A stretch of DNA of 46,022 nt from Streptacidiphilus anmyonensis (GCF_000787855.1 NZ_BBPQ01000029.1:48894-94915), one strand, 5' to 3'; positions 16,325 to 26,953 are shown, counted from the first letter of the stretch. The notes: generated by a model not told the origin, from the letters alone. Made by a program: numbers and translations.

Positions 16325-17194
16325 TCAGCAGGTCTTCACCCACTGGCGCACGAGTTCGACGGCGCCTCCGACGCGCTCGGCGCCGATGCCCCGCATGAGT
16401 GCGTCGGAAGCCACGTTGGTGGTGTCGAGTTCGCAGCTGACGTGCGCCTGGCCGCGGCGGTGGAGGACGTCGAACACCTCGGCCAGCAGGGCTGCGGCCA
16501 CGCGACGGCGTCGGTGGGCCGCGAGCGTTCCGACGAGGCCGAGCCGTGGCCCGGTCGAGGTGTTCCAGACGCGGACCAGGCCCACGTACCGTCCGTCCGT
16601 CTCGTCCATGGCGAGCAGGTAGGTGGACGGGTCGAATTCCGCGTCACTGAGGGTCTCTTCGACGAACCTGCCCGGGTCGTTGCGCCATCCGTCCGTGCCG
16701 GGCACGTCCTGCCGCAGCACGTCGTCCAACTCCCGCCACCGGTCCGGGTCCGCGCTCGTCACCGGCAGGAACGCGATGGCCGCCGGCCGCGCGCCGTCGC
16801 CGAGCCCCGAGCGAGCGGGATCGGTCGGCAGGAGGTAGTGATGCTCCCGGCGCCGCACGACGAAGCCGAGTGCGGTCAGTTGGGCGAGTGCACCGGCGTC
16901 GGTCGCGTCGACCTCGGCATACACGTCCCGGGCCAGCGACCCCAGCGCGGTCTCCACCAGGGCTCCGAGGGCGTCGGGGCTGCCGCGGTGGAGGAGAAAG
17001 CACCGCTGATCCGGCCTGTCACGGGCCAGCAGACAGGCCACCTCCCGCCCGTCGCGCAGCGCCGTCCATCGCAGGGGACCTTCCGAGGAGACCACGATCA
17101 CGGCATCAGAACGTAGGGGCGCTGGGCCGGGTCGGCCACCGAATTCCGACGGGGCCGGACTGCACGGTCCCGTTGCATGCCGGGGGAGCAGCAC
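16325..17194 (-). CDS. GNAT-family N-acetyltransferase, double-domain
   Basis: A 289-residue protein. The second half (about 145-289) is a typical GNAT domain: TYLLAMDETDGRYVGLVRVW, then the acetyl-CoA loop region GLVGTLAAHRRRRVAAALLAEV, then CELDTTNVASDALMRGIGAERV. The first half resembles a degenerate GNAT repeat (ATDAGALAQLTALGFVVRRREHHY). The substrate is unknown. The start is uncertain: GTG17194 gives the longest reading, while GTG17101 (VIVVSSEGPL) fits the fold better; neither has a clear ribosome-binding site. The C-terminus reads toward the dehydrogenase remnant. Confidence 0.82.
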   Translation of the reverse strand: MLLPRHATGPCSPAPSEFGGRPGPAPLRSDAVIVVSSEGPLRWTALRDGREVACLLARDRPDQRCFLLHRGSPDALGALVETALGSLARDVYAEVDATDAGALAQLTALGFVVRRREHHYLLPTDPARSGLGDGARPAAIAFLPVTSADPDRWRELDDVLRQDVPGTDGWRNDPGRFVEETLSDAEFDPSTYLLAMDETDGRYVGLVRVWNTSTGPRLGLVGTLAAHRRRRVAAALLAEVFDVLHRRGQAHVSCELDTTNVASDALMRGIGAERVGGAVELVRQWVKTC

Positions 17195-17207
17195 CCCTGG
17201 AACGCGG

Positions 17208-17246
17208 AAGGCCCAGGTCGGGGATCATGTCCCTGACCTGGGCCTT
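17208..17246 (-). terminator. Terminator after tRNA-Gly
   Basis: AAGGCCCAGGTC (17208-17219) and GACCTGGGCCTT (17235-17246) form a perfect 12-bp stem, and GGGA/TCCC inside the loop can extend it. It lies 6 bp past the 3' CCA of the minus-strand tRNA. Confidence 0.75.
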
Positions 17247-17252
17247 CGGCGT

Positions 17253-17326
17253 TGGAGCGGGCGACGGGAATCGAACCCGCGTAGCTAGTTTGGAAGACTA
17301 GGGCTCTACCATTGAGCTACGCCCGC
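17253..17326 (-). tRNA. tRNA-Gly (anticodon TCC)
   Basis: On the minus strand the 5' GCGGGCG pairs with CGCCCGC at the 3' end. The D-arm is GTAGCTCAATGGTAGAGC, the anticodon stem-loop is CTAGT-CTTCCAA-ACTAG with anticodon TCC (reads GGA and related Gly codons), and the T-loop is GGTTCGATTCC. The CCA end is encoded (17253-17255). A terminator follows immediately. Confidence 0.97.
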
Positions 17327-17458
17327 GGGGCTTGCGCCGTGGATCAGGGTAGCGGACGCGGGCGGGCGGATGCACACCACTTGACCTGCGCGGCGTCGAA
17401 ACCGAATTCGCTCGGGTGGCGACCCCGCAGCATGTACGCTACGTCTCGCGAGACGATA

Positions 17459-17532
17459 CGGGGTGTGGCGCAGTTTGGTAGCGCGTCCGCTTTGGGAGCG
17501 GAAGGTCGTCGGTTCGAATCCGGTCACCCCGA
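17459..17532 (+). tRNA. tRNA-Pro (anticodon TGG)
   Basis: The acceptor stem CGGGGTG (17459-17465) pairs with CACCCCG (17525-17531), followed by discriminator A. The D-loop is typical, the anticodon loop TTTGGGA sits in a CCGC/GCGG stem with anticodon TGG, and the T-loop is GGTTCGAATCC. CCA is not encoded. The two tRNAs are on opposite strands 132 bp apart, with their 5' ends facing each other. Confidence 0.97.
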
Positions 17533-17801
17533 CTGCGCAGGGCCGATGAACGTGCGAGAGCACCCCTGCTGAGCTGCGAGAACAGCCGCCGGGCCCGCGG
17601 GGGCGAAGGCTGATTGTGGTACCGGTAGGATGGGGCGCTGGTGGCGTCTGCGCACCGCGGCGATGGTCGCGGGTGTGCGGGGTCCACCGACACAGCCCGG
17701 CGGGCGATTAGTCAACAGGACGCATCACCCGTCTCGCCGCGTGCCCGAAGACCGGGCCGTGGCGGACACACCGACCGTAAAGCCCCCAAGGAGACCCAAC
17801 C

Positions 17802-19202
17802 GTGAAGAGCGCCGTGGAGACTCTGAACCCGACCAGGGTTCGACTCACCGTCGAGGTGCCCTTCGAGGAGCTCAAGCCCAGCCTCGACGCGGCGTACAAG
17901 AAGATCAACCAGCAGGTCACGGTTCCGGGTTTCCGTAAGGGCAAGATCCCGGCTCGCGTCATCGACCAGCGTTTCGGCCGCGGTGCCGTGCTGGAGGAGG
18001 CCGTCAACGACGCGCTGCCGAAGTTCTACGGCCAGGCGGTCGAAGAGGGCAAGATCGACGTCCTCGGCCAGCCGGAGATCACCGAGATCGAGGGTGTCGA
18101 GAAGCTCGCCGACGGCGGCGACCTGAAGTTCACCGCCGAGGTGGACATCCGTCCCGAGATCACCCTGCCCGACTTCGAGACCATCGAGGTCGAGGTCGAC
18201 CCGATCGAGGTCACCGACGAGGACGTCGACAAGAGCCTGGAGCAGCTGCGCGAGCGCTTCTCCTCGGTGAAGGCCGTCGAGCGCGCCGCCGCCGAGGGCG
18301 ACGTCGTGGTCGTCGACCTCGAGGCCAAGGTCGACGGTGAGGTCCCCGAGGACGGCACCGCCACCGGCGTGACCTACGAGATCGGCTCCGGCCGCCTGCT
18401 GGACGGCATCGACGACGCGGTCATCGGCCTGGAGGCCGGCGGCACCGCGACCTTCACCACCGAGCTCAAGGGCGGTTCCGCCGCGGGCAAGGACTCCGAG
18501 GTCACCGTCACCGTCACCGCCGTGCAGGAGAAGGAGCTCCCGGAGCTGGACGACGAGTTCGCCCAGATGGCCAGCGAGTTCGACACCCTGGACGAGCTGA
18601 AGGACGACTCCCGCAAGCGGCTCGCCCGCATGAAGGAGTTCGACCAGGCCACCCAGGCCCAGGAGCGCGTCCTCGACAAGCTGCTCGAGCTCGTCGAGAT
18701 GCCGTACCCGGAGAAGCTCCTCGCGGACGAGATCGAGACCCGCAAGCACAACCTGGAGCACCACCAGCTGCCCCAGATGGGCATCGACATGGATGCCTGG
18801 CTGAAGCTCCAGGACAAGTCCGCCGAGGACTTCCAGGCCGAGCTCGAGGACCAGGCGAAGAAGGGCATCAAGACCCAGTTCGTCCTGGACGCCATCGCGG
18901 CCAAGGAGGAGCTCGGTGTCAGCCAGGAGGAGCTCACCGAGCACCTGCTGCGCCGCGCCGCTGGCTCCGGCATGACGCCGGACCAGTTCGCCCAGCAGGT
19001 CGTCCAGGGCGGCCAGGTGCCGCTGCTCGTCGGTGAGGTCGTCCGCGGAAAGGCGCTGGCGTCCGTCGTCGAGGCCGCCAAGGTCGTCGACACCGAGGGC
19101 AACCCGGTCGACTTCGCGGACGACGAGGACGAGGACGAGGTGTCCGAGGCTGTCGAGACCGTCGAGGTCGAGGCTGCGGCCGAGGAGACCGAGGAGGCCT
19201 GA
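17802..19202 (+). CDS. tig: Trigger factor (ribosome-associated chaperone)
   Basis: A 466-residue peptidyl-prolyl isomerase/chaperone that binds the ribosome at the nascent-chain exit. The N-terminal ribosome-binding domain carries [16 protein letters not shown], containing the GFRxGKxP signature. The FKBP-like domain (about 160-245) begins at [17 protein letters not shown], and the helical chaperone C-domain ends in a long acidic tail ([18 protein letters not shown]). GTG17802 has AAGGAG at 8 nt. It opens the folding/proteolysis block: clpP1, clpP2 and clpX follow. A TAGGAT -10-like box lies in the roughly 270-bp leader (17626-17631). A strong terminator separates it from clpP1. Confidence 0.97.
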   Translation: MKSAVETLNPTRVRLTVEVPFEELKPSLDAAYKKINQQVTVPGFRKGKIPARVIDQRFGRGAVLEEAVNDALPKFYGQAVEEGKIDVLGQPEITEIEGVEKLADGGDLKFTAEVDIRPEITLPDFETIEVEVDPIEVTDEDVDKSLEQLRERFSSVKAVERAAAEGDVVVVDLEAKVDGEVPEDGTATGVTYEIGSGRLLDGIDDAVIGLEAGGTATFTTELKGGSAAGKDSEVTVTVTAVQEKELPELDDEFAQMASEFDTLDELKDDSRKRLARMKEFDQATQAQERVLDKLLELVEMPYPEKLLADEIETRKHNLEHHQLPQMGIDMDAWLKLQDKSAEDFQAELEDQAKKGIKTQFVLDAIAAKEELGVSQEELTEHLLRRAAGSGMTPDQFAQQVVQGGQVPLLVGEVVRGKALASVVEAAKVVDTEGNPVDFADDEDEDEVSEAVETVEVEAAAEETEEA

Positions 19203-19220
19203 GCCTCAGCAGTCTGAAAC

Positions 19221-19261
19221 GGCAGGGCCCGGACCGCGCATCGCGCGGTCCGGGCCCTGCC
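19221..19261 (+). terminator. Strong intrinsic terminator after tig
   Basis: The stem pairs 19221-19239 with 19243-19261, 19 bp perfect (GGCAGGGCCCGGACCGCGC and its complement) with a 3-nt loop. It lies 18 bp after the tig stop. Confidence 0.9.
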
Positions 19262-19316
19262 GCGTTCCCGTTCCGCCGTTCCGGCCTTCCCCTGTTCGCG
19301 CAGAGCACGACACGTG

Positions 19317-19331
19317 ACGCTCAAAGCGAAC
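19317..19331. promoter_or_regulatory. Candidate ClgR box upstream of clpP1
   Basis: ACGCTCAAAGCGAAC fits the actinobacterial ClgR consensus CGCYNANRGCGWWS at every constrained position. ClgR activates clpP1P2 in Streptomyces and Corynebacterium. The site is 113 bp upstream of the clpP1 start. A weaker match (TTCGCGCAGAGCA) lies just upstream near 19295. Confidence 0.65.
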
Positions 19332-19443
19332 AGGTCGGTTTTGAGGGATGGCCGGACCAGCACTGCGCGTTAGGGTCGGTGGAAACGCTGTGACGGCGGC
19401 CCTCGACGACCAGCCGTCGTGTCAACAACGAGCAGGTGGATAC

Positions 19444-20082
19444 GTGACGATTCCGCAGATCTCCATGCCCGGGCTTGTGACCCCGCGTGCCGCCGGCGAC
19501 ATCGGCGGTGGCGGTCTGGGAGACCAGGTCTACAACCGTCTGCTCAACGAGCGCATCATCTTCCTCGGCCAGCAGGTCGACGACGACATCGCCAACAAGA
19601 TCACCGCGCAGCTGCTGTTGCTGGCCGCGGACCCGGAGAAGGACATCTTCCTTTACATCAACTCCCCGGGCGGCTCGGTGACGGCCGGCATGGCCATCTA
19701 CGACACCATGCAGTACATCAAGAACGACGTGGTCACCATCGCGATGGGCATGGCCGCCTCGATGGGCCAGTTCCTCCTCACGGCCGGCGCCAAGGGCAAG
19801 CGCTTCGCGCTGCCGAACGCCGAGATCCTGATGCACCAGCCCTCGGCCGGTCTCGGCGGCTCCGCCACCGACATCCGCATCCAGGCGCAGCAGCTGGTCC
19901 GGATGAAGCACCGGATGGCCGAACTCATCGCCGAGCACAGCGGTCAGACGGTGGACCAGATCACCAAGGACTCCGACCGCGACCGCTGGTTCACCCCGGT
20001 CGAGGCCAAGGAGTACGGCCTGATCGACCAGATCATGCACAGTGCCTCGGACGTCCCCGGTGGCGGCGGCACGGGCGCCTGA
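19444..20082 (+). CDS. clpP1: ATP-dependent Clp protease proteolytic subunit 1
   Basis: Serine peptidase subunit of the ClpXP/ClpCP machine. From GTG19444, with AGGTGG upstream, the product is 212 residues. The catalytic triad is Ser106 (GMAASMGQF), His131 (LMHQPSAG) and Asp180 (DRDRW). The gene continues into clpP2 after 73 bp, and in actinobacteria ClpP1 and ClpP2 assemble as a mixed tetradecamer. An in-frame reading from 19348 adds 32 unconserved residues and covers promoter sequence. The ClgR-like box upstream suggests induction during proteotoxic stress or development. Confidence 0.96.
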   Translation: MTIPQISMPGLVTPRAAGDIGGGGLGDQVYNRLLNERIIFLGQQVDDDIANKITAQLLLLAADPEKDIFLYINSPGGSVTAGMAIYDTMQYIKNDVVTIAMGMAASMGQFLLTAGAKGKRFALPNAEILMHQPSAGLGGSATDIRIQAQQLVRMKHRMAELIAEHSGQTVDQITKDSDRDRWFTPVEAKEYGLIDQIMHSASDVPGGGGTGA

Positions 20083-20155
20083 GCCCTCGGCAGCCCCGGC
20101 AGCCACCACCAGTCGCCACCCAGTCGACCATCGTCCCGGAGGACGGAAGAACCCG

Positions 20156-20815
20156 ATGAACATCCCCAGCCTGTCCGCCGCGCAGTCGCGCGTCGACAAC
20201 ATGATCGCCGAGGGCCGGTACATCCTGCCCAGCTTCGTCGAGCGCACCTCGCAGGGCTACCGCGAGTACAACCCCTACGCCAAGCTCTTCGAGGAGCGCG
20301 TCATCTTCCTGGGCACCCAGGTGGACGACGCCTCGGCGAACGACATCATGGCCCAGCTGCTGTGCCTGGAGTCGATGGACCCGGACCGGGACATCTCCAT
20401 GTACATCAACTCGCCCGGTGGCTCCTTCACCGCGCTGACGGCGATCTACGACACCATGCAGTACGTCAAGCCCGACATCCAGACGGTCTGCATGGGCCAG
20501 GCGGCCTCCGCCGCGGCCGTGCTGCTGGCGGCCGGCACGCCGGGCAAGCGCATGGCGCTGCCCAACGCCCGCGTGCTGATCCACCAGCCGTACACCGAGA
20601 CCGGCCGCGGCCAGGTCTCCGACCTGGAGATCCAGGCCGCGGAGATCCAGCGCATGCGCGAGCTGCTGGAGGTGCTGCTCTCCAAGCACTCGAACAAGAG
20701 CCAGCAGGAGATCTCCGAGGACATCGAGCGCGACAAGATCCTCACCGCCGAGGAGTCCCTGCAGTACGGCTTCATCGACCAGATCATCTCCACCCGCAAG
20801 ACCGAAGCGGTCTGA
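20156..20815 (+). CDS. clpP2: ATP-dependent Clp protease proteolytic subunit 2
   Basis: Second ClpP subunit, 219 residues from ATG20156, with GGAAG upstream. Ser118 ([10 protein letters not shown]) and His143 (LIHQPYTE) are clear, with Asp193 in ERDKIL as the third triad member. The N-terminus ([14 protein letters not shown]) and [19 protein letters not shown] are typical of actinobacterial ClpP2. It is co-transcribed with clpP1 and followed by a 13-bp stem terminator, so clpX has its own promoter. Confidence 0.96.
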   Translation: MNIPSLSAAQSRVDNMIAEGRYILPSFVERTSQGYREYNPYAKLFEERVIFLGTQVDDASANDIMAQLLCLESMDPDRDISMYINSPGGSFTALTAIYDTMQYVKPDIQTVCMGQAASAAAVLLAAGTPGKRMALPNARVLIHQPYTETGRGQVSDLEIQAAEIQRMRELLEVLLSKHSNKSQQEISEDIERDKILTAEESLQYGFIDQIISTRKTEAV

Positions 20816-20844
20816 TTCCGGCCGCCCTGCGCGCCGGGTGACGC

Positions 20845-20873
20845 TCCGGGCGCGGTCCGTGACCGCGCCCGGA
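20845..20873 (+). terminator. Terminator after clpP1P2
   Basis: TCCGGGCGCGGTC (20845-20857) pairs perfectly with GACCGCGCCCGGA (20861-20873) across a 3-nt loop, 29 bp after the clpP2 stop. The 310-bp gap 20816-21125 otherwise holds only the clpX promoter region and a ClgR-like site. Confidence 0.85.
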
Positions 20874-20999
20874 CTCGTCCGCCCCGCTGAGTGCCGGCTG
20901 AGACCAGCACCACGCAGCCAGACCGGCCCCCGCTCTTGGAGCCCGGGGCGACGCCTGGCACCATCGTCAGTACCGACATCCTGATCCGGCCGATTCGTT

Positions 21000-21016
21000 T
21001 ATTCGCCCAGGGCGGA
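21000..21016. promoter_or_regulatory. Candidate ClgR box upstream of clpX
   Basis: TATTCGCCCAGGGCG, read across 21000-21014, has the palindromic core CGC-CCAGG-GCG. It fits the ClgR pattern WNNWCGCYNANRGCG; the following bases (GAA) deviate at one W position. It is about 110 bp upstream of clpX, the same distance as the box before clpP1. Confidence 0.5.
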
Positions 21017-21125
21017 AGTGGGAAGCCGTCGAACACGGCGAATCGCGGCTCCTGACGGAGTACCGTCGGATACCAAGCACCAGGCTCCGCCCCTTGAGGA
21101 GCCTTTGGCGAAGGGGAAGCACCTC

Positions 21126-22409
21126 GTGGCACGCATCGGTGACGGTGGCGACCTGCTCAAGTGCTCGTTCTGTGGCAAGAGCCAGAAGCAGGTGAAGAAG
21201 CTCATTGCCGGGCCAGGCGTGTACATCTGCGACGAGTGCATCGACCTGTGCAACGAGATCATCGAGGAAGAGCTCGCGGAGACCTCAGAGGTCCGCTTCG
21301 AGGAGTTGCCGAAGCCGCGCGAGATCTACGAGTTCCTCGACGGTTACGTCGTCGGCCAGGAGGTCGCCAAGAAGGCCCTCTCCGTCGCCGTCTACAACCA
21401 CTACAAGCGCGTGCAGGCGGGCGAGAACGGCAAGCACGGCCGCGACGACGGCATCGAGCTGGCCAAGTCCAACATCCTGCTGCTGGGCCCCACCGGCTCC
21501 GGCAAGACGCTGCTGGCGCAGACCCTGGCCCGGATGCTGAACGTGCCGTTCGCCATCGCGGACGCCACGGCGCTGACGGAGGCCGGCTACGTCGGTGAGG
21601 ACGTCGAGAACATCCTGCTGAAGCTGATCCAGGCGGCCGACTACGACGTCAAGAAGGCCGAGACCGGGATCATCTACATCGACGAGATCGACAAGGTCGC
21701 CCGCAAGAGCGAGAACCCGTCGATCACGCGTGACGTCTCCGGTGAGGGCGTGCAGCAGGCGCTGCTGAAGATCCTCGAGGGCACGACCGCGTCGGTGCCG
21801 CCGCAGGGCGGGCGCAAGCACCCGCACCAGGAGTTCATCCAGATCGACACGACGAACGTGCTGTTCATCGTGGGCGGCGCCTTCTCCGGCCTGGAGCGCA
21901 TCATCGAGGGCCGCGCGGGCAAGAAGGGCATCGGCTTCGGCGCCCCGATCCGCTCCAAGCACGAGATCGACTCCAGCGACCTGTTCCGCGAGGTCATGCC
22001 GGAGGACCTGGTCAAGTTCGGCATGATCCCCGAGTTCATCGGCCGCCTGCCGGTGATCACCTCGGTGCACAACCTCGACCGCGACGCGCTGCTGCAGATC
22101 CTGACCGAGCCCAAGAACGCGCTGGTCAAGCAGTACCGCAGGCTCTTCGAGCTGGACGGCGTCGAGCTGGAGTTCACCACCGAGGCCCTCGAGGCCATCG
22201 CCGACCAGGCGATCAAGCGCTCCACCGGCGCCCGCGGCCTGCGCGCGATCATGGAGGAGGTGCTGATGTCCGTGATGTACGAGGTCCCCTCGCGCAAGGA
22301 CGTCGCCCGCGTGGTCGTCGACGATGACGTGGTCCTCAAGCACGTGAACCCGACGCTGGTCCCGCGCGACCTGCGCGCCCAGCGCGAGCGCCGCGAGAAG
22401 AGCGCGTAA
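21126..22409 (+). CDS. clpX: ATP-dependent Clp protease ATP-binding subunit ClpX
   Basis: AAA+ unfoldase that recognises substrates and feeds ClpP, 427 residues from GTG21126 ([18 protein letters not shown]). The N-terminal zinc-binding domain has Cys13, Cys16, Cys35 and Cys38. Walker A is GPTGSGKT, Walker [10 protein letters not shown], the pore loop GYVGED and the RKH loop GGRKHPH; the sensor-2 region is [13 protein letters not shown]. Frame-compatible codons upstream to 21018 lack conservation. It is separated from clpP1P2 by a terminator but shares a ClgR-like box, implying coordinated though independent expression. Confidence 0.97.
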   Translation: MARIGDGGDLLKCSFCGKSQKQVKKLIAGPGVYICDECIDLCNEIIEEELAETSEVRFEELPKPREIYEFLDGYVVGQEVAKKALSVAVYNHYKRVQAGENGKHGRDDGIELAKSNILLLGPTGSGKTLLAQTLARMLNVPFAIADATALTEAGYVGEDVENILLKLIQAADYDVKKAETGIIYIDEIDKVARKSENPSITRDVSGEGVQQALLKILEGTTASVPPQGGRKHPHQEFIQIDTTNVLFIVGGAFSGLERIIEGRAGKKGIGFGAPIRSKHEIDSSDLFREVMPEDLVKFGMIPEFIGRLPVITSVHNLDRDALLQILTEPKNALVKQYRRLFELDGVELEFTTEALEAIADQAIKRSTGARGLRAIMEEVLMSVMYEVPSRKDVARVVVDDDVVLKHVNPTLVPRDLRAQRERREKSA

Positions 22410-22419
22410 GGAACGAACC

Positions 22420-22454
22420 GAAAGGGGTCCGGGGCTTCGCCCCGGACCCCTTTC
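22420..22454. terminator. Bidirectional terminator between clpX and the cyclophilin gene
   Basis: GAAAGGGGTCCGGGGC (22420-22435) pairs with its complement (22439-22454), a 16-bp perfect stem with a TTC loop. T-rich ends on both strands serve the convergent genes. Confidence 0.9.
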
Positions 22455-22457
22455 GCG

Positions 22458-23231
22458 TCACTGCTTGGTGACCGGCACCGAGTTGATCACGACGGTGTCG
22501 TTCGGCTTGCCGTCGCCCTGGCCGTTGGAGTTGTCACTCCCGTCCTGGGCGATGTGGTTCAGGATGTCCAGGCCCGAGGTGATGGTGCCGAAGGGCGTGT
22601 AGGCCGGCGACAGCTGGCTGTCCTTGTAGACCAGGAAGAACTGCGAACCGTTGGTGTTGGGGCCGGAGTTGGCCATCGCCAGGGTGCCGGCCGGGTAGGT
22701 GCCGCCCTGGATCGCCGGGTCGTTCAGGTACTCGTCGTCGAACTTGTAGCCCGGACCGCCGGTGCCGGTGGCCGTCGGGTCGCCGCACTGCAGCACGTAG
22801 ATGCCGGCGGTGGTGAGCCGGTGGCAGTGCGTGTGGTCGAAGAAGCCCTGCTGGGCGAGGAAGACGAAGCTGTTCACCGTCTTCGGCGCGTGCTGGGCGT
22901 CCAGCTTCAGGCCGATGTCGCCGCAGGAGGTCTTCAACGTGGCGGTGTAGGTCGCCTTGGTGTCGATGCTCATCGCGGGCGGCTGCGACCACTGCTTGGT
23001 GGTCGGGCTGCCCGAGACGACGTTGCCGCAGAACGCCGTACTGGAGCCGGCCGTGCTCGACGACTTGGACGAGTTGCCTAGCGTCGCCCACAGGATGCCG
23101 CCCACGACCAGCAGCAGCACCAGCACCGCGGCCCCGATGCCCAGGGCCCTGCGCTTCCGCGCCTTGGCCTGCTCCTGCGCGCGCAGCGCCTCGATCCGCG
23201 CCCGCCGCATGGCGCCCGGGTCCTCGCTCAC
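22458..23231 (-). CDS. Membrane-anchored peptidyl-prolyl isomerase (cyclophilin type)
   Basis: A 257-residue protein from GTG23231 with AAGGAG at good spacing. An Arg/Lys-rich cytoplasmic head is followed by one membrane helix (about 32-52, [19 protein letters not shown]), a Ser-rich linker and an extracytoplasmic cyclophilin domain. The domain has [38 protein letters not shown] and [14 protein letters not shown]. It probably assists folding of secreted proteins by Pro cis-trans isomerisation. The cyclophilin Arg near the active site (FHR in human CypA) appears as CHRLTT here. It is convergent with clpX. Confidence 0.9.
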   Translation of the reverse strand: MSEDPGAMRRARIEALRAQEQAKARKRRALGIGAAVLVLLLVVGGILWATLGNSSKSSSTAGSSTAFCGNVVSGSPTTKQWSQPPAMSIDTKATYTATLKTSCGDIGLKLDAQHAPKTVNSFVFLAQQGFFDHTHCHRLTTAGIYVLQCGDPTATGTGGPGYKFDDEYLNDPAIQGGTYPAGTLAMANSGPNTNGSQFFLVYKDSQLSPAYTPFGTITSGLDILNHIAQDGSDNSNGQGDGKPNDTVVINSVPVTKQ

Positions 23232-23341
23232 CTTCGCTCCTTCAACCACTCGTGCCCCGTTGCCTGACTGTCAGCTCACAAGTGTGACTGGTCCAGGCGA
23301 CGGGGCACGAACGAGGCGCGCGTGGGGCGGCGTCGGTGCGG

Positions 23342-24145
23342 TTACTTCTTGACCTCGGCGACCTGCCGGAAGGCCAGCGTCATCGCCGCCGTCCCGCTGA
23401 GGTCCGCGGAGCCGGCACGGGAGTAGTCCATGATCGAGCCGAAGCCGCTGTTGTCGGCCCAGACGCAGACGGGCAGCGACTTGCCGAGCGCGGCCAGGTG
23501 CACCTGGGCGCACTGCATGCTGCCGCCCAGCGAGCCGGCCGACTCGTCCGTCTGGTCGCTGACCGACACGCCCTGGTCGCCGCTCATGCCCTTCCAGAAG
23601 TCGCTGATGCCGAACGCGGCGCCGAGCGTGCTGCCGTAGCCGCCCATGAAGAGGAAGGACGGGCTGGTGCTGGTCGCGGAGGTCCCGTAGATCGCGACCG
23701 AGGGCGTCAGGTGCGCCGTGGTGGCCAGCGTCTGCGCGCTGCTCTGCACGGAGGCCAGGTTGGGGTTGGCGTCCTGGCGCGCGAAGCTCTGGAACGAGGC
23801 CGGCGGGACCAGCTTGTTCGCCCCCACGGTCTTGGCCACGTTCACCGCGTAGTAGGCGATCACGCCGCCGCCGACCAGCACCAGGGCGGTGAGGATCAGC
23901 AGCACGTTGCGCAGCGTGTGCGACTTCCTGGGCGGCACGGGCGCGTAGCCCCAGGCGGCGCCGCCCTGGTCGAAGCCCTGCGGCGGCACGCCGGGCTGGG
24001 CGTAGCCGTTCTGGTCGTATCCCGGCTGCTCGTATCCCGGCTGCTGGTAGGGGGACTGCTGGTACGGCGGCTGGGAACCCGGCGCCGAGTAGCCCTGCGG
24101 ATACTCGGGCTGGGGATAGCCGCCCGGAGGCGGATTCGTCGACAT
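23342..24145 (-). CDS. Hypothetical membrane protein with Pro/Gln/Tyr-rich N-terminus
   Basis: A 267-residue protein. Residues 1-70 are low-complexity ([10 protein letters not shown] and [12 protein letters not shown] types) and lie on the cytoplasmic side of one membrane helix (about 81-100, [20 protein letters not shown]). The extracytoplasmic part of about 165 residues has no motif I recognise; two cysteines (MQCAQVH and PVCVWAD) could pair, and [10 protein letters not shown] is a distinctive segment. Its layout matches the beta-propeller protein at 2854-4986 but without propeller signatures. It is divergent from valS. Confidence 0.72.
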   Translation of the reverse strand: MSTNPPPGGYPQPEYPQGYSAPGSQPPYQQSPYQQPGYEQPGYDQNGYAQPGVPPQGFDQGGAAWGYAPVPPRKSHTLRNVLLILTALVLVGGGVIAYYAVNVAKTVGANKLVPPASFQSFARQDANPNLASVQSSAQTLATTAHLTPSVAIYGTSATSTSPSFLFMGGYGSTLGAAFGISDFWKGMSGDQGVSVSDQTDESAGSLGGSMQCAQVHLAALGKSLPVCVWADNSGFGSIMDYSRAGSADLSGTAAMTLAFRQVAEVKK

Positions 24146-24279
24146 GGTCGATTATCAGACCAGCGTGGCCGGTCCCTGTCCATTGCCTTTGCGTCGGCGT
24201 CGCTCCGGCTCCCGATTCGTCCGGCTTCGCCCCCGCGGCCACGCAGCGAAAGCGTTCGTGACCATGGACGCTCGCCCCC

Positions 24280-24285
24280 TAAACT
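24280..24285 (+). promoter_or_regulatory. -10 box for leaderless valS transcript
   Basis: TAAACT ends 8 nt before the G of the GTG start at 24293, and no ribosome-binding site is present. The 17-bp context CTAAACTTGCCGTCGTG is repeated with one change before the DUF4233 gene at 28593. Confidence 0.55.
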
Positions 24286-24292
24286 TGCCGTC

Positions 24293-26929
24293 GTGACCGA
24301 AATGAACCAGCACCCCGCCGACGCCGGGGTCGACAGCGCCCTCGAGACATTGCCGACGCAGTACACGCCGGCTGACGTAGAGGGGCCGCTGTACGAGCGC
24401 TGGGTAGAGCGCGGTTACTTCACGGCGGACGACAAGAGCGAGAAGCCGCCGTACACCATCGTCATCCCGCCGCCGAACGTCACCGGCTCGCTGCACCTGG
24501 GCCACGCCTTCGAGCACACCATCATCGACTCGCTGACGCGCCGCAAGCGCATGCAGGGCTACGAGGTCCTGTGGCAGCCGGGCATGGACCACGCCGGCAT
24601 CGCGACGCAGAACGTCGTCGAGCGGGAGCTCGCCAAGGAGGGCAAGTCCCGTCACGACCTGGGCCGTGACGCCTTCGTCGAGCGCGTGTGGCAGTGGAAG
24701 GCCGAGTCCGGCGGCCAGATCAGCGGTCAGATGCGTCGCCTCGGCGACGGCGTGGACTGGTCGCGTGAGCGCTTCACCATGGACGAGGGCCTGTCCCAGG
24801 CCGTCCAGACCATCTTCAAGCGCCTCTACGACGACGAGCTGATCTACCGCGCTGAACGCATCATCAACTGGTGCCCGCGCTGCCTCACCGCGATCTCCGA
24901 CATCGAGGTGGAGTACCAGGAGGACGAGGGCGAGCTCGTCTCGATCCGCTACGGCGAGGGCGAGAACTCCATCGTCGTCGCGACGACGCGCGCCGAGACG
25001 ATGCTCGGTGACACGGCCGTGGCCGTCCACCCGGACGACGAGCGGTACAAGCACATGGTCGGCACCGAGATCGAGCTGCCGCTGACGGGCCGTCGGATCC
25101 CGATCGTCGCCGACGCGCACGTCGACCCGGAGTTCGGCACCGGCGCCGTCAAGGTGACGCCCGCCCACGACCCGAACGACTTCGAGATCGGCCAGCGCCA
25201 CGACCTGCCGGCCATCACCGTCCTGGACGAGCACGGCGTCATCACCGCGCATGGCCCCTTCCTCGGCCTGGACCGCTTCGAGGCCCGTTCGGCGATCGTC
25301 GCCGCGCTGCGCGCCGACAGCCGGATCGTCGCCGAGAAGCGCCCGTACGTCCACAGCGTCGGCCACTGCTCGCGCTGCAAGACGACCATCGAGCCGCGGC
25401 TGTCCATGCAGTGGTGGGTCAAGGTCGCCCCGCTGGCCAAGGCCGCCGGTGACGCCGTCCGCGACGGCAGCGTCCAGATCCACCCCAAGGAGATGGAGTC
25501 CCGCTACTTCGCCTGGGTCGACAACCTGCACGACTGGTGCATCTCGCGCCAGCTGTGGTGGGGCCACCGGATCCCGGTCTGGTACGGCCCGAACGGAGAG
25601 ATCGTCTGCGTCGGCCCCGACGAGGAGCCGCCGACGGGTGAGGGCTGGCGTCAGGACACCGACGTCCTCGACACCTGGTTCTCCTCCGGCCTGTGGCCCT
25701 TCTCGACCCTGGGCTGGCCTGGGCAGACGCCGTCGCTGGAGAAGTTCTTCCCGACGTCCGTGCTGGTCACCGGCTACGACATCCTCTTCTTCTGGGTCGC
25801 CCGGATGATGATGTTCGGCCTGTACGCGATGGACGGCACCCCGCCGTTCCACACCATCGCCCTGCACGGCATGGTCCGCGACCAGTTCGGCAAGAAGATG
25901 TCGAAGTCCTTCGGCAACGCGGTCAACCCGCTGGACTGGATGGACGCCTACGGCGCGGACGCGCTCCGCTTCACGCTCGCCCGCGGCGCCAACCCCGGCA
26001 CCGACGTGCCGATCGGCGAGGACTGGGTCCAGGGCTCGCGCAACTTCTGCAACAAGATCTGGAACGCGACCCGCTTCGCGCTGATGAACGGCGCGACGGT
26101 GGAGGGTCCGCTCCCGGCGGCGGAGCAGCTGAGCGCGGCCGACCGCTGGATCCTGTCGCGGCTGAACACCACCGTCGCGGAGGTGGACGCCCTCTACGAC
26201 GACTACCAGTTCGCCAAGCTCACGGACGCACTGTTCCACTTCGCCTGGGACGAGGTCTTCGACTGGTACGTGGAGCTCACCAAGTCCACGCTGGCCGAGG
26301 GCGGCCCGGCGGCGGAGGTCACCCGGCGCGTGCTGGGTGAGGTCCTCGACGTGACGCTGCGTCTGCTGCACCCGATCACGCCGTTCGTGACGGAGACCCT
26401 GTGGACCACGCTGACGGGCGGCGAGTCCGTCGTCATCGCGGAGTGGCCCGCCGACAGCGGCTTCCGTGACTCGGCGGCGGAGAAGGAGATCGAGCTGCTG
26501 CAGCAGGTCATCACCGAGGTCCGCCGCTTCCGCAGCGACCAGGGCCTCAAGCCCGGCCAGAGGGTCGCGGCGCGGCTGACCCTGGAGGGCACCTCGCTGG
26601 TCGCCCACGAGGGCGCGCTGCGCTCCCTGGCCCGCCTCACCCCGGCGGAGGAGGGCTTCCACGCGACGGCGACCCTGCCGATCGCGGGCGCGACGGTCGA
26701 GCTGGACCTCTCCGGCGCGATCGACGTCGAGGCGGAGCGGAAGCGACTGAGCAAGGACCTGGCGGCGGCGGAGAAGGAGCTGGCGCAGGCCGGCGCGAAG
26801 CTCGGCAACGAGGCGTTCGTGGCCAAGGCGGCCCCGGCCGCCGTGGACAAGATCCGCGGCCGCCTCGCCAAGGCCACGGAGGACATCGAGCGCCTCACGG
26901 CGCAGCTGGAGGCACTTCCGAAGGGCTAG
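24293..26929 (+). CDS. valS: Valine--tRNA ligase
   Basis: Class I aminoacyl-tRNA synthetase that charges tRNA-Val, 878 residues from GTG24293 ([10 protein letters not shown]). HIGH appears as HLGHA in [13 protein letters not shown], and KMSKS in [11 protein letters not shown]. The connective editing domain ([17 protein letters not shown]) clears mischarged Thr. The C-terminal coiled coil ([21 protein letters not shown]) is present. A long antisense-promoted extension upstream to 23336 is spurious. The start coincides with the predicted transcription start, so the mRNA is probably leaderless. folC follows after a large inverted repeat. Confidence 0.97.
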   Translation: MTEMNQHPADAGVDSALETLPTQYTPADVEGPLYERWVERGYFTADDKSEKPPYTIVIPPPNVTGSLHLGHAFEHTIIDSLTRRKRMQGYEVLWQPGMDHAGIATQNVVERELAKEGKSRHDLGRDAFVERVWQWKAESGGQISGQMRRLGDGVDWSRERFTMDEGLSQAVQTIFKRLYDDELIYRAERIINWCPRCLTAISDIEVEYQEDEGELVSIRYGEGENSIVVATTRAETMLGDTAVAVHPDDERYKHMVGTEIELPLTGRRIPIVADAHVDPEFGTGAVKVTPAHDPNDFEIGQRHDLPAITVLDEHGVITAHGPFLGLDRFEARSAIVAALRADSRIVAEKRPYVHSVGHCSRCKTTIEPRLSMQWWVKVAPLAKAAGDAVRDGSVQIHPKEMESRYFAWVDNLHDWCISRQLWWGHRIPVWYGPNGEIVCVGPDEEPPTGEGWRQDTDVLDTWFSSGLWPFSTLGWPGQTPSLEKFFPTSVLVTGYDILFFWVARMMMFGLYAMDGTPPFHTIALHGMVRDQFGKKMSKSFGNAVNPLDWMDAYGADALRFTLARGANPGTDVPIGEDWVQGSRNFCNKIWNATRFALMNGATVEGPLPAAEQLSAADRWILSRLNTTVAEVDALYDDYQFAKLTDALFHFAWDEVFDWYVELTKSTLAEGGPAAEVTRRVLGEVLDVTLRLLHPITPFVTETLWTTLTGGESVVIAEWPADSGFRDSAAEKEIELLQQVITEVRRFRSDQGLKPGQRVAARLTLEGTSLVAHEGALRSLARLTPAEEGFHATATLPIAGATVELDLSGAIDVEAERKRLSKDLAAAEKELAQAGAKLGNEAFVAKAAPAAVDKIRGRLAKATEDIERLTAQLEALPKG

Positions 26930-26953
26930 GCACGTCGCCCAGTTGCAGCACGT

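Noticed and set aside
17439-17693. Minus-strand reading frame across tRNA-Pro with GDRIRTDDLPLPKRTRY
   Set aside because: This peptide is the well-known artefact of translating the antisense strand of a Pro tRNA; it has no independent coding evidence.
23336-24292. Upstream extension of valS by more than 300 codons
   Set aside because: The extension is antisense to a clear membrane-protein gene, and the GTG24293 start directly follows a -10 box.
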